Made by a program: the position numbers and the translations under genes. DNA of 64,000 bases from Pedobacter psychroterrae (lineage in GTDB: Bacteria > Bacteroidota > Bacteroidia > Sphingobacteriales > Sphingobacteriaceae). Positions within the stretch are counted from its first letter, which is position 1. Every line of letters starts with the position of its first letter. The stretch covers positions 806,001-870,000 of the forward strand of contig NZ_SJSL01000001.1 of assembly GCF_004331695.1 (NCBI RefSeq), in the 5' to 3' direction. The notes below the pieces were generated by a model, which did not search any database, was not told where the DNA came from, and saw only the letters and a list, made by a program, of their open reading frames with translations. This document shows positions 34,344 to 43,899 of the stretch, one piece after another.

Positions 34344-35873
34344 ATGTCAGTAAAGAGGTTAATCGTTAGGAAATATCGGAACAGGATGCTCAGGATTGTT
34401 GCTTTGGCCGTGTTTTTTCTGTTTCCGCAGGCGCTATATGCCAATTTTGACTTTAATGCGAACTGCTTAAAAGCATATCAGCAGATCTTTGAGCTGAAGC
34501 TCAGCAATGCGCGGCAGCTGCTCCAGGCGGAAAAGAAGATAAATCCGGACAATGGCATTGTGTTGATGCTGGAAAACTATATCGATTATTTTTATTTACT
34601 GACTTCCGACAGCAAGTCTGAATTTGACCGGCTGCAGCAAAATAAATCCAGAAGACTGGACCTGATTGCTGCCGGTGACAAAAGCTCGCCCTATTTCTTG
34701 TATGCGCAGGCAGAGATCAATTTGCAATGGGCCTTAATAAGGGGCAGGTATGGGGAATATATGACTGCAGCCCGGGAGATCCGAAAAGCGAAAGTACAGT
34801 TGCAGGAAAACACCGAGAAATTTCCGGGCTTTCATCTCAATGCTAAAGGACTTGGACTGATCAATGCATTTTTAGGGAACCTCCCGGACGGGATCTTGAA
34901 AAGTACGCTTGCCACTTTTGGTATTAAGGGAAATTTGCAGGCAGGGGTAGCGATGCTGGACAAGCTGTCGGCCAACCTGCCGCAGTCAAAATACGCCGCT
35001 TTTTATGATGAGGTAGTCTTCTACTATGTATTTGTGCTGAACGATATTGCACATAGTCCGCAAGCCTATGCCAAGACGATGAAATATACCGAGCGGATTT
35101 CAGATAGCAGTTTGCTGAAGACCTATTTGCAGGCGCTGGTCTGCTCAAAGAATGCGCACAACGAGGAAGCCATTGCTATTCTGGCAAACAGACCAGAAGG
35201 GCCCGCATACCAGGCTTTTCCGTATCTGAGTTTTTTGTCGGGCCTGACAAAGCTGAACAAACTGGATTATTCCTCTTCGGCCGATTTCAATAGGTTCCTG
35301 CAGGAAAACAAGGGAGTAAATTACATCAAAGACGCACACCTGCACCTTGCCTGGATCGCTCTGCTAAAAGACGGCACAGCTGCTTATTCTGCCCAAATAA
35401 CAAAGGTTAAGTCGCAAGGTTATATTTACCAGGAAAAAGATAAGCAGGCACAGAATGAGGCCGCCGCACCTGCGCCTGATAAAGCGCTGCTGAAAGCAAG
35501 GTTGTTGTTTGACGGCGGTTATTACCAAAAGGCGCTTGGGGTGTTGGCCGACCATAAGGGAGCAGACTTTGATGCCGGTAGGGACAAGACAGAATATTAT
35601 TATCGCCTTGGCCGGATAAATGCTGGACTGGGCAAGGAGGATGACGCCCTTTCGGCTTATCAGAATGCCATAAGCCTTGGGAAAAATCTTCGCTATTATT
35701 ATGCGGCCAATTCGGCTTTACAGATTGGAAAGATCTTTGAAGCGCGGAAAAACCCTTCAAAGGCCACTGCATTTTTTAATATAGCAGTACAGATGAAGAA
35801 CCATGACTACGAAAGCAGCATTGAAACACAGGCAAAAGCCGGCATCAAAAGACTGGAAGGCGGGACAAATTAG
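34344..35873 (+). CDS. Secreted tetratricopeptide-repeat protein
   Basis: A 509-residue protein with an N-terminal membrane/signal segment (MLRIVALAVFFLFPQALYA, about 13-31), then helical repeats. TPR-like units are clearest near the C-terminus: DKTEYYYRLGRINAGLGKEDDALSAYQNAI and YAANSALQIGKIFEARKNPSKATAFF (about 412-470). The middle (about 60-330) resembles Bacteroidota proteins of unknown function with degenerate TPRs. It probably scaffolds a periplasmic or envelope complex. Its stop overlaps the convergent FabH-like gene by 4 nt. Confidence 0.85.
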   Translation: MSVKRLIVRKYRNRMLRIVALAVFFLFPQALYANFDFNANCLKAYQQIFELKLSNARQLLQAEKKINPDNGIVLMLENYIDYFYLLTSDSKSEFDRLQQNKSRRLDLIAAGDKSSPYFLYAQAEINLQWALIRGRYGEYMTAAREIRKAKVQLQENTEKFPGFHLNAKGLGLINAFLGNLPDGILKSTLATFGIKGNLQAGVAMLDKLSANLPQSKYAAFYDEVVFYYVFVLNDIAHSPQAYAKTMKYTERISDSSLLKTYLQALVCSKNAHNEEAIAILANRPEGPAYQAFPYLSFLSGLTKLNKLDYSSSADFNRFLQENKGVNYIKDAHLHLAWIALLKDGTAAYSAQITKVKSQGYIYQEKDKQAQNEAAAPAPDKALLKARLLFDGGYYQKALGVLADHKGADFDAGRDKTEYYYRLGRINAGLGKEDDALSAYQNAISLGKNLRYYYAANSALQIGKIFEARKNPSKATAFFNIAVQMKNHDYESSIETQAKAGIKRLEGGTN

Positions 35874-36952
35874 AACCGGTATACAAAAGCATTGATGTGC
35901 ATACCTGCACCCACTGAAGTAAATACAGCATATTCACCAGGAGTAATTTTATAGCCTTCTACCAGGTTGTTGCGTACCAGGTCAAGCAATGTTGGGATGG
36001 TAGCCACCGAGCTGTTGCCCAGCCAGCCAATCGTCATCGGTACAAGGCCATGTGGTACAGTATCGATCTGGTACAATTTAAACAGCCGTTTTAAAATGGC
36101 ATGGTCCATCTTGCCGTTTGCCTGGTGTATAAACACAGTTTTGATATCTTCAATACTAATCCCGGCTTTATCTATGGCTTTTTTTACTACTTGTGGTACC
36201 GTGGTTACAGCAAATTCGTAGAGTTTACGCCCGTTCATTTTAAGGTAGGCATTTTCTGCAGGGTGCTCAGGATTGTTGCTTTTTCCCATCACCAGCAAGG
36301 AAGCATAGTTTACGGCATAAGTTTGCGTTTTGTGCGCAATGATGCCGATCGGTTCATCAGATTCCCTGGCCTCAAAAATTGTTGCCCCTGCACCATCAGA
36401 AAAGATCATGCTGTCACGGTCGTGCGGATCAGTTATCCGCGACAAGGTTTCAGCACCGATCACCATGACGCGCTTTGCATCTCCGCTCTGGATGAGATAA
36501 TTAGCCTGTATGGCACCCTGTACCCATCCCGGGCATCCGAATATAAGGTCGTACGCTACGCAATCAGGATTTTCAATATTCAATATTTGTTTGATCTTGG
36601 CACCAAGGGCAGGAAGAATGTCCATTCTGTTGCTGCCAAGTCTGACATCGCCGAAATTGTGACAAAAGATGATATGGTCAAGACTTTCTTTGTCAATTCC
36701 AGCTGAGTCTATGGCACGCTGAGCGGCAATGGCTGCAATCTGGCTGTTCACGATTTCATCGTCAACATAACGACGTTCATTGATTTCTGTGATCTCTGTA
36801 AACTTATCTATGATCTCTGAAATATCCTTCTCTATCAGTACGCCATTTTCATAAAATTTGGAGTTTAAGAAAGCGTTACGGGAAATGATATTTTCAGGAA
36901 TGCAACTCCCTGTACCAGTAATAACCGAGTGTATGTTTGTTTTATAGCCCAT
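35870..36952 (-). CDS. FabH-like 3-oxoacyl-ACP synthase III family protein
   Basis: The 360-residue thiolase-fold enzyme keeps the Cys-His-Asn triad: C140 in IFGCPGWVQG, H276 in FIHQANGKMD, N313 in WLGNSSVATIP. It condenses an acyl-CoA with malonyl-ACP in fatty-acid or polyketide initiation. The context of Cys (GCPGW rather than ACAGF) and the length (about 30 longer than E. coli FabH) separate it from the housekeeping FabH, so a specialised acyl starter is likely. No carrier protein or other synthase genes surround it. A hairpin lies just upstream (36961-36979). Confidence 0.9.
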   Translation of the reverse strand: MGYKTNIHSVITGTGSCIPENIISRNAFLNSKFYENGVLIEKDISEIIDKFTEITEINERRYVDDEIVNSQIAAIAAQRAIDSAGIDKESLDHIIFCHNFGDVRLGSNRMDILPALGAKIKQILNIENPDCVAYDLIFGCPGWVQGAIQANYLIQSGDAKRVMVIGAETLSRITDPHDRDSMIFSDGAGATIFEARESDEPIGIIAHKTQTYAVNYASLLVMGKSNNPEHPAENAYLKMNGRKLYEFAVTTVPQVVKKAIDKAGISIEDIKTVFIHQANGKMDHAILKRLFKLYQIDTVPHGLVPMTIGWLGNSSVATIPTLLDLVRNNLVEGYKITPGEYAVFTSVGAGMHINAFVYRF

Positions 36953-36960
36953 TCTGAACC

Positions 36961-36979
36961 GCAGACTGTTTTAGTCTAC
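36961..36979 (-). other. Small hairpin upstream of the FabH-like gene
   Basis: GCAGACT (36961-36967) pairs with AGTCTAC (36973-36979), with one wobble, around GTTTT. It lies 9 nt before the FabH-like ATG on the minus strand and could be a weak terminator for the LUD gene or a leader structure. Confidence 0.3.
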
Positions 36980-37017
36980 AGTATAAACCTAGGGTTATTT
37001 TATTAGAAATAAAAATT

Positions 37018-37662
37018 TTAAGAGAAATCTTCAATTAAAAATACGAATAATTCTTTAGGCCCGTGTGCGCCGAGTACCAAAGTTTTTTCAATATCGGCGG
37101 TTCGGCTTGGACCGGTAATGGTACTGATCATGGAAGGGATCTGGTTGCCGTATTTGTCTTTGATCAGCTTGAATGCATCCTTAAGATCCATTACCATCTG
37201 ACCTGTTCTGGCCACTACAATATGGTGATGCGGGAAGATGCTCAGTCTGCGGCCGGCTGCATTCTGATTGGAGACCATTACAGAACCATTGCGCGCAATC
37301 AATGCTTCACATAGGGTTATGCCTACTTCAGCCAGTTCAAAGTCTTTATCTGTTTTATAAAAGGGGAATTCATATTCTGAAAGGATGTTTTGGAGCTCCT
37401 GTTCCCAGCAGTAGATCTTTCTCCAGTTGAATTTTTCTGCAAGCTGGAGGATGTTTTCAATGAACTCGATGCCATTTTCACAATAGATAAAATTACCCGA
37501 AACGGCAGTAAGCTGCTCTGCAAACATTACTTCTGGAAATTCCTCGTCTTTGCGATAAAGAGGGGTGTCTTCTAAATTAGGATAAGGGTTGTCTCTTTTT
37601 TCAAGAAGGGCTTTCCTGATCTTCTTTAGTATGAGCTCTTTTGAGGAAATGTTTTCTTGCAT
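37018..37662 (-). CDS. LUD-domain protein (LutC/YkgG-like)
   Basis: From ATG 37662 the product has 214 residues with a LUD domain (about 50-212): CEALIARNGSVMVSNQNAAGRRLSIFPHHHIVVART and ISTITGPSRTADIEKTLVLGAHGPKEL. LutC-type proteins belong to lactate-utilisation complexes, but here LutA and LutB are absent, so the role is open. The upstream ATG at 37683 lies inside a perfect hairpin and is rejected. The gene is between ftsH and the FabH-like gene on the minus strand. Confidence 0.88.
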   Translation of the reverse strand: MQENISSKELILKKIRKALLEKRDNPYPNLEDTPLYRKDEEFPEVMFAEQLTAVSGNFIYCENGIEFIENILQLAEKFNWRKIYCWEQELQNILSEYEFPFYKTDKDFELAEVGITLCEALIARNGSVMVSNQNAAGRRLSIFPHHHIVVARTGQMVMDLKDAFKLIKDKYGNQIPSMISTITGPSRTADIEKTLVLGAHGPKELFVFLIEDFS

Positions 37663-37675
37663 AATGAATGGATTT

Positions 37676-37703
37676 GCTGTCATTCCTGAAGAGGAATGAC
37701 AGC
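37676..37703. repeat. Perfect 12-bp hairpin downstream of ftsH
   Basis: GCTGTCATTCCT (37676-37687) and AGGAATGACAGC (37692-37703) are perfect inverted repeats around GAAG. It lies 17 nt after the ftsH stop on the minus strand. No T-tract follows, so it may be an mRNA-end stabiliser, a terminator without T-run, or a REP-like repeat. Confidence 0.65.
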
Positions 37704-37719
37704 CCCATAAATGTGATAA

Positions 37720-39810
37720 TTAAGCGTCTGTTTTGGCAGGCGTGATTGCTGTTGCGGGATCTGAAGTCTCGCCTACGCCGTCATGCAGTAGTCCTTCGGC
37801 AGCAGGTTTCTGATCGCCGGTACCATTTACGAATTCGTCATAAGTAGTACGGTTATCAAACGGACGTTTGCCCAGGATTTCCTCCAGATCTGCCTGGAAC
37901 AGGATTTCTTTCTCTATTAGTTTTTGAGCCAGTTTTTCAAGGCCGTCCCTCTTTTCAGTAAGCAGGTTTTTTGTTCTGTCATACACTTCTGAGATCAGCT
38001 TACGAACTTCAACATCGATCATTTCAGAAGTTTTCTCTGAATAGGGCTTATTGAAGTTGTATTCATTTTGCGGATCATGGAAGGAAATATTTCCAATGGT
38101 ACTGTTCATACCATATATGGTAACCATTGCATAAGACAACTTGGTAATGCGTTCCAGGTCATTCTGGGCACCGGTAGAAATTTTGCCAAAGACGATGTCC
38201 TCAGCTACCCTTCCACCCATAGTCATACACATACCATCGGTAAGCTGCTCGGTGGTATACAGGAACTGCTCCTTAGGAAGGTATTGTGCATAGCCTAAAG
38301 CAGCTACCCCACGAGGCACGATAGAGACCTTTACAAGTGGGTCTGCATGCTCAAGGTACCATCCTGCAATGGCATGACCTGCTTCATGATAAGCTACTAT
38401 TCTTTTCTCTTCAGGAGAGATGATTTTGTTTTTCTTTTCTAATCCACCGATCACGCGGTCAATTGCATCCTGAAAGTCCTGCATGTCTACGGATTCCTTG
38501 TTGCGGCGGGCAGCGATCAAAGCGGCCTCATTACACACGTTGGCGATTTCAGCACCGGCAAAACCCGGGGTCTGTGCAGACAGTTTTTTTGCGTCAACTT
38601 CTGAAGACGTTTTGATTGGCTTAAGGTGAACTTTGAAGATCTGCTCACGGCCAACCAAATCGGGTTTATCTATGGAGATCTGCCTGTCGAACCTTCCTGG
38701 TCTTAGCAAAGCAGTATCCAGTACATCCGGACGGTTGGTAGCAGCAAGAATGATGATGCCTGAATCAGTTCCAAATCCATCCATTTCTACCAGTAACTGG
38801 TTGAGGGTGTTTTCACGCTCATCGTTTCCTCCCATCATGCTGTTTTTACCACGGGCACGGCCAATGGCGTCTACCTCGTCAATAAAGATGATACAAGGCG
38901 CTTTGTCTTTGGCTTGTTTGAATAGATCCCGGACACGTGATGCACCCACACCTACAAACATCTCTACGAAATCTGATCCGGAAAGGGAGAAGAAAGGTAC
39001 CTGCGCTTCACCGGCAACAGCTTTGGCCAATAGGGTTTTACCTGTACCCGGAGAGCCGACTAACAAAGCTCCTTTAGGTATTTTACCACCCAGGTTGGTA
39101 TATTTTTTTGGATTTTTAAGGAAATCAACGATCTCCATTACTTCCTGTTTGGCTTCTTCAAGACCTGCAACATCATTGAAAGTCACGTTAACCTGACTTT
39201 CTTTGTCAAAAAGCGTAGCCTTTGATTTTCCGATATTGAAGATCTGACCACCGCCACCGCCTGCACCACCGCCCATACGGCGCATGATAAAGATCCAGAA
39301 ACCTATGAAAAGGAGTACGGGTATAATTACAGTAAAGAACCAGGAATTGAAAGAGCTTTGTCTGGTTTCTTTTTCGGCCAGGATTTGTTGTTCTGCCGGG
39401 ATATTTTTTTGAGACTCCTTTAACTGCGTATCAACTGCGTCCATTGAACCTGCGGTAAAATAGGCGACAGGGCCCTTCCCCTGGCTGAAGTTGCTTTTGT
39501 TCTGATATTCTTTATACTTGGCGTCTTTTAGCCTGTCTGGCTTGATGTAGACCTCCACATTTACCAGGTCTTCATGTTTATAGGCTACCAGTTTTTGGAC
39601 ATCTCCCGACTGAAGCATTGTTGTTTCAAAAGTCCTGTAAGAAATAAGTTTACTGCTGTCTGTGTTGAACAGGAACTGTAATACTATGATACCTAATATG
39701 ATTGCTGCATAAACCCAGAAAATATTGAATTTTGATCCTTTTTGCGGCTTTTTAGGAATGTTGGGAATTCGTTTTATTAGTTTGGGTTTTGTATTTGGAT
39801 TCTCTTTCAT
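37720..39810 (-). CDS. ftsH: ATP-dependent zinc metalloprotease FtsH
   Basis: FtsH degrades membrane and short-lived cytosolic proteins. The 696-residue protein has membrane helices at about 30-48 and 157-176 flanking a periplasmic domain, the AAA module with Walker A GSPGTGKT (252-259), Walker [10 protein letters not shown] (306-314), and the arginine-finger region around 360-375 ([17 protein letters not shown]), then the zinc site HEAGH (475-479). A Gly-rich stretch (about 180-188) precedes the AAA module. The C-terminal tail (about 640-696) is low complexity. It follows rsfS by 29 nt on the same strand. Confidence 0.98.
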   Translation of the reverse strand: MKENPNTKPKLIKRIPNIPKKPQKGSKFNIFWVYAAIILGIIVLQFLFNTDSSKLISYRTFETTMLQSGDVQKLVAYKHEDLVNVEVYIKPDRLKDAKYKEYQNKSNFSQGKGPVAYFTAGSMDAVDTQLKESQKNIPAEQQILAEKETRQSSFNSWFFTVIIPVLLFIGFWIFIMRRMGGGAGGGGGQIFNIGKSKATLFDKESQVNVTFNDVAGLEEAKQEVMEIVDFLKNPKKYTNLGGKIPKGALLVGSPGTGKTLLAKAVAGEAQVPFFSLSGSDFVEMFVGVGASRVRDLFKQAKDKAPCIIFIDEVDAIGRARGKNSMMGGNDERENTLNQLLVEMDGFGTDSGIIILAATNRPDVLDTALLRPGRFDRQISIDKPDLVGREQIFKVHLKPIKTSSEVDAKKLSAQTPGFAGAEIANVCNEAALIAARRNKESVDMQDFQDAIDRVIGGLEKKNKIISPEEKRIVAYHEAGHAIAGWYLEHADPLVKVSIVPRGVAALGYAQYLPKEQFLYTTEQLTDGMCMTMGGRVAEDIVFGKISTGAQNDLERITKLSYAMVTIYGMNSTIGNISFHDPQNEYNFNKPYSEKTSEMIDVEVRKLISEVYDRTKNLLTEKRDGLEKLAQKLIEKEILFQADLEEILGKRPFDNRTTYDEFVNGTGDQKPAAEGLLHDGVGETSDPATAITPAKTDA

Positions 39811-39839
39811 CGTTAAATCAAAAAATGTGGATGTGAATG

Positions 39840-40214
39840 TTATGCGCTTTTATAGGATGTAGCCTGGGCATCGCCCCAAAGGTCTTCAATTCCATAAAAG
39901 TCTCGCTTTTCAGTTTTAAAAATATGGACAACAATGTCAAAATAATCTAGAATTATCCACTCTGCAGAGTCTTGTCCTTCTTTGCGCCAAGGATTGGTTT
40001 TGGTGTTTTTATAGATTTCTTCCTCTACGCTATCGGCAATTGCCTTAACCTGTGTAGTTGAATTCGCACTGCATATAATAAAATAATCAGAGACGGAACT
40101 GTTGAGCTCCCGCAGGTCAAGGCGGACAATGTCATTTCCTTTTTTTTCCTGTATGCCATGTACGGCTATTTCTGAGAGGTATGTAGAAAGGTTTACAATT
40201 TTCTTTTTTACCAT
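39840..40214 (-). CDS. rsfS: Ribosomal silencing factor RsfS
   Basis: RsfS binds L14 and blocks subunit joining when nutrients are scarce. The 124-residue length matches. Conserved segments are DIVRLDLRELNSSVSDYFIICSANSTTQVKAIADSVEEEI and WRKEGQDSAEWIILDYFDIVVHIF. It is 29 nt upstream of ftsH on the same strand, an arrangement common in Bacteroidota, and diverges from birA across 41 bp containing minus-strand TATATTTG (40245-40238), a -7-like match. Confidence 0.96.
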   Translation of the reverse strand: MVKKKIVNLSTYLSEIAVHGIQEKKGNDIVRLDLRELNSSVSDYFIICSANSTTQVKAIADSVEEEIYKNTKTNPWRKEGQDSAEWIILDYFDIVVHIFKTEKRDFYGIEDLWGDAQATSYKSA

Positions 40215-40255
40215 TAAAATGTTTTAATTTTGATAAACAAATATACAATCAACAC

Positions 40256-41044
40256 TTGCAAAATAACACTTTTTCAACATTATTTGTTGGTCAAAATCTT
40301 ATCAAATTATCAGCGGTCGATTCTACCAATAACTTTTTAAAGATGATGTTGTCAAAATCCGAGCCATTACCGGAAGGAACTGTTATTATGGCAGATAACC
40401 AATACGCAGGCAGGGGGCAGCAAGAAAACACCTGGCATGCCGAGCCCGGACTGAACCTCACCATAAGTATTTTACTAAAGCCCTCATTCTTGTCCATAAA
40501 CAGGCAATTTATGCTAAATATAGCCGTTAGCAACGGAATAGGTAAGGCACTAAAGGCACTGGTGGAGACTGGAATAACAGTAAAATGGCCCAATGATCTC
40601 TACCATTACGATCGGAAAATTGGAGGGGTTTTAATAGAAAATAGTATTTCCGGTAGTGTTATTAAGTCAAGCATTGTCGGTATTGGACTGAATGTTAACC
40701 AGAAAAGATTCGATCCTTTTCAGGTAAAGACCGCGGTCTCCTTGTCAGAAATTTTACAGGAGGATGTTAATCTGTTATCATTATTGAGTGAAATCTGCGG
40801 ACATATTGAGGCCCAGTATCTGAAACTGAAGTCAAATAATGATGTTAGTTTACATGAGGATTACATTACCAGCCTGTATAAGTTCGGCCGACCGGCACTT
40901 TACAGACAGAATGGCGAAACTTTTGAAGGCAAGATCGTGGATGTCACAGCACAGGGACTGATGGTAATCGATGTAAACGGAGTTAACAGAGCATACAATT
41001 TTAAAGAGGTCGAGTTTTTAAGTGATCTGCATTTGGAGGGGTAG
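40256..41044 (+). CDS. birA: Biotin-[acetyl-CoA-carboxylase] ligase
   Basis: BirA attaches biotin to the carboxyl-carrier subunit of acetyl-CoA carboxylase. The 262-residue protein lacks the N-terminal DNA-binding domain of E. coli BirA, so it is a catalytic-only type. Motifs are SAVDSTNNFLK, GRGQQENTWHAEPGLNLTISILL (biotinyl-AMP site), VKWPNDLYHYDRKIGGVLIE (catalytic Lys region). A small SH3-like C-terminal domain covers about 210-262. The start is a TTG: the next ATG (about codon 30) would remove the substrate-binding N-terminus. A TAATTTTG element lies at 40225-40232. Confidence 0.93.
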   Translation: MQNNTFSTLFVGQNLIKLSAVDSTNNFLKMMLSKSEPLPEGTVIMADNQYAGRGQQENTWHAEPGLNLTISILLKPSFLSINRQFMLNIAVSNGIGKALKALVETGITVKWPNDLYHYDRKIGGVLIENSISGSVIKSSIVGIGLNVNQKRFDPFQVKTAVSLSEILQEDVNLLSLLSEICGHIEAQYLKLKSNNDVSLHEDYITSLYKFGRPALYRQNGETFEGKIVDVTAQGLMVIDVNGVNRAYNFKEVEFLSDLHLEG

Positions 41045-41094
41045 TCAATGATTTACTATCTGATGGTAAAATTAATGGCCAAAGGGCTAAATGC

Positions 41095-41132
41095 AGGCCG
41101 TAATAAAAAAATTATAAGTAATTTCACGGCCT
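41095..41132. other. Inverted repeat between birA and the DsbD-like gene
   Basis: AGGCCGT (41095-41101) and ACGGCCT (41126-41132) are perfect 7-bp complements around an AT-rich 24-nt centre, ending 10 nt before the next ATG. It may be an operator or a leader structure, or chance. Confidence 0.3.
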
Positions 41133-41142
41133 TATTGTAAAA

Positions 41143-42873
41143 ATGATGAAGAAGCGATTTTTGATGTTATTGTTGCTCGGCTTTTTGGCCTGGTCAAATA
41201 CAGGCTTTGCAATGACCACAATCCAGGATACAATAGCGACAGATGATTTAATATTTACTGAAATAGAGCCGGCTGGCGAAGATACTGAGCAAACAGACAG
41301 TGTTAAAAGCGGAGCGTTAGGTGACAGTATAAAGAATGCCCTGCCTGCTGATACGGTAAAAAGCGCTGCGGTAAGCGGAGCGGGCAAGGAGACTTATAAT
41401 AGCACTGCGGAAGAAAATAAATCACTGTGGGAGACTTTTATTGCGGGATTGGTAGGGGGATTTCTGGCTTTTATTATGCCTTGCATTTTTCCAATGGTAC
41501 CCCTCACGATCAGTTATTTTACAAAGCGTGCCGGCAGCCGTGAAAAAGGGATAGGACAAGCGTTAATCTACGGACTTTCGATAATCGTAATATATGTGGC
41601 TTTCGGATTGCTGATTACGGTGCTTTTCGGCTCTGCCGGATTGAATGCATTGAGTGCAAGCGGATTGTTCAACTTCCTGTTTTTCCTGTTGCTGGTGATT
41701 TTTGCCATCTCATTTTTCGGGGCTTTTGAAATTACATTGCCCAGCTCTTTTGTAAATAAAATTGATAGTAAAGCAGATAACAGTAAGGGCCTTGGGGGGA
41801 TATTCTTTATGGCAGCCTCACTGGCTTTGGTTTCCTTTTCATGTACAGGACCTATTATAGGCACACTACTGGTACAGGCAAGTTCGAAAGGGGAACTGTT
41901 GGCCCCTGCCATCGGAATGTTTGGTTTTGCACTGGCGCTGGCTTTACCTTTTACTTTGTCGGCTATATTTCCTGGTTTTTTAAGCAGTATGCCAAAATCC
42001 GGGGGATGGCTGAACAGTGTGAAAGTATGTTTAGGTTTCCTGGAGCTTGCGCTAGCATTGAAGTTTCTTTCGTCTGCTGATCTGGCATGGCACTGGCAAT
42101 GGTTTGACCGTGAGATCTTTCTGGTATTGTGGATCGTGATCTTTGTGCTGATGGGGATATACCTGCTGGGCAAGATGAAATTCTCGCATGACAGCGATGT
42201 ACCCTATGTCTCAGTTCCAAGGCTATTCTTTGCGATCCTGTCGTTTTCATTTGCGCTTTATATGGTCCCTGGCTTGTTTGGGGCACCGGTAAGTGTATTA
42301 AGCGGACTTGCTCCGCCAATGAATACCCAGGATTTTATTCTGAATAGTAATGGCCCGGCCTCAACTAATGTGCCGGCAGGCTTCCCTGCTAAAGTGAAGC
42401 ATAGTGAATCTTTGAAACCGCCGGTAGGTTTTCAGGCATTCTTTGATTTAGAAGAGGGGCTGGAATATGCGAAGAAAGTGGGTAAGCCAGTCCTGCTTGA
42501 TTTTACCGGCCATACCTGTGTAAACTGCAGAAGAATGGAGGACCTGGTGTGGGTAGATAAGGAAGTAGGTAGACTGATCAAAGAGGAATACGTGCTGATC
42601 CAGCTATATGCGGATGACCGCAATATAAAAATGCCTGCAGAGAAAATACATCATTCTAAAATATTGAAAAGAAATACAGACGATCTGGGGTATTGGAACC
42701 TTGATTTTCAGGCTACAAAATATGGATCAAATGCCCAGCCATTATATGTATTGGCAGGATATGACCTGAACCCACTCGTTAAACCACAAGGGGCTATTTT
42801 TAATGTAAAAGAATATGCGGCCTATTTACAAAGTGGTTTAGATAAATTTAAAACAGCTGAACAAACCAAATGA
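41143..42873 (+). CDS. DsbD-like thiol:disulfide interchange protein
   Basis: The 576-residue protein has a signal peptide, a low-complexity Ser/Thr/Asp region (about 25-90), an eight-helix DsbD/CcdA membrane domain (about 95-380) whose conserved cysteines are in IMPCIFPMVPLT and FSCTGPIIGT, and a C-terminal thioredoxin-like domain (about 430-565) with FTGHTCVNCRRMEDLVW (CVNC). It carries reducing power from cytoplasmic thioredoxin to the periplasm. The N-terminal immunoglobulin-like domain of E. coli DsbD is replaced by the short low-complexity region. It overlaps pfkA as ATGA. Confidence 0.92.
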   Translation: MMKKRFLMLLLLGFLAWSNTGFAMTTIQDTIATDDLIFTEIEPAGEDTEQTDSVKSGALGDSIKNALPADTVKSAAVSGAGKETYNSTAEENKSLWETFIAGLVGGFLAFIMPCIFPMVPLTISYFTKRAGSREKGIGQALIYGLSIIVIYVAFGLLITVLFGSAGLNALSASGLFNFLFFLLLVIFAISFFGAFEITLPSSFVNKIDSKADNSKGLGGIFFMAASLALVSFSCTGPIIGTLLVQASSKGELLAPAIGMFGFALALALPFTLSAIFPGFLSSMPKSGGWLNSVKVCLGFLELALALKFLSSADLAWHWQWFDREIFLVLWIVIFVLMGIYLLGKMKFSHDSDVPYVSVPRLFFAILSFSFALYMVPGLFGAPVSVLSGLAPPMNTQDFILNSNGPASTNVPAGFPAKVKHSESLKPPVGFQAFFDLEEGLEYAKKVGKPVLLDFTGHTCVNCRRMEDLVWVDKEVGRLIKEEYVLIQLYADDRNIKMPAEKIHHSKILKRNTDDLGYWNLDFQATKYGSNAQPLYVLAGYDLNPLVKPQGAIFNVKEYAAYLQSGLDKFKTAEQTK

Positions 42874-43853
42874 GCAAAATTAAGAACATAGGTGTATTAA
42901 CATCTGGAGGTGATGCTCCCGGCATGAATGCTGCCATCAGGGCGGTTGTCAGGGCATCAATTTATTACGATTTACAAGTTACGGGTATTTTAAGAGGTTA
43001 CGAAGGCTTAATTAGCGGGGATTTTATTGAAATGGACAGGAAGTCTGTGGCCAATATTATCCAGCGTGGCGGAACGATTTTGAAGACCGCCAGAAGTGAT
43101 GAATTCCGTACTAAAGAAGGCAGACAAAAAGCATACGAGCAATTAAAAGCACGTAATGTTGATGCGTTGATTGTAATTGGTGGAGATGGTACTTTTACTG
43201 GAGCAAACTTGTTTACACAGGAATTTGATTTTCCTGTAGTAGGATTGCCCGGCACGATTGATAATGACCTGGAAGGGACGGATTTTACCATCGGATACGA
43301 CACCGCTATAAATACCGTGATCAATGCAGTAGATAAAATCAGGGATACTGCGGAATCTCACGACAGGCTGTTCATTGTGGAGGTGATGGGCCGCGATTCA
43401 GGGCTTATTGCTTTAAGAAGCGGAATTGGCGTAGGCGCGGAAGCCATCATGATCCCTGAAGCGAATATGGGTGTGGATGGCCTGGTGACACGACTGGAAA
43501 ACGGCCGTAAGGACAAGGCATCTAAAATAATCATTGTAGCGGAAGGAGATGAAGTAGGCGGCGCTTTTAATGTGGGAGAAGTTTTGAAGGAGAAGTTTCC
43601 TGCGTATGACATCAGGGTTTCTGTGCTTGGACACATTCAGCGGGGTGGTAAACCAAGTTGTATGGATAGGGTACTGGCAAGCAGGCTGGGTGTAGCTGCA
43701 GTAGAAGGCCTGCTGAACGGACAATCAGGGGAAATGGTTGGCTTGAAAAATCAGGAATTTGTGTTTACACCGTTTGATCATGCGATAAAGCACATAGATG
43801 CTAAAGAAATAAGCTCAGTATGGCTTAGGCTGGTGGAGATACTATCTTTATAA
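42870..43853 (+). CDS. pfkA: ATP-dependent 6-phosphofructokinase
   Basis: PfkA phosphorylates fructose 6-phosphate, the committed step of glycolysis. The 327-residue length and motifs fit: GVLTSGGDAPGMNAAIRA (ATP site), VIGGDGTFTGANL, GLPGTIDNDLEGTDFTIGYDTA (catalytic Asp in TIDND), EVMGRDSGLIALRSGIG and LGHIQRGGKPSCMDR. Gly in GGDGT points to ATP rather than pyrophosphate as donor. It overlaps the DsbD-like gene by 4 nt, so the two are co-translated, although no functional link is obvious. Confidence 0.97.
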   Translation: MSKIKNIGVLTSGGDAPGMNAAIRAVVRASIYYDLQVTGILRGYEGLISGDFIEMDRKSVANIIQRGGTILKTARSDEFRTKEGRQKAYEQLKARNVDALIVIGGDGTFTGANLFTQEFDFPVVGLPGTIDNDLEGTDFTIGYDTAINTVINAVDKIRDTAESHDRLFIVEVMGRDSGLIALRSGIGVGAEAIMIPEANMGVDGLVTRLENGRKDKASKIIIVAEGDEVGGAFNVGEVLKEKFPAYDIRVSVLGHIQRGGKPSCMDRVLASRLGVAAVEGLLNGQSGEMVGLKNQEFVFTPFDHAIKHIDAKEISSVWLRLVEILSL

Positions 43854-43866
43854 GGATTTAATTTAG

Positions 43867-43890
43867 AAGAGCCCGGTAGGGCTCTTTTTT
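43867..43890 (+). terminator. Intrinsic terminator after pfkA
   Basis: AAGAGCCC (43867-43874) pairs with GGGCTCTT (43879-43886) around GGTA, followed by T residues to 43890. It lies between convergent genes; the minus-strand form also ends in an A/T-rich stretch. Confidence 0.88.
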
Positions 43891-43899
43891 ATTATGGTG

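Noticed and set aside
37018..37662. Lactate-utilisation operon lutABC
   Set aside because: Only the LutC-like LUD gene is present; neighbours are ftsH and a FabH-like gene.
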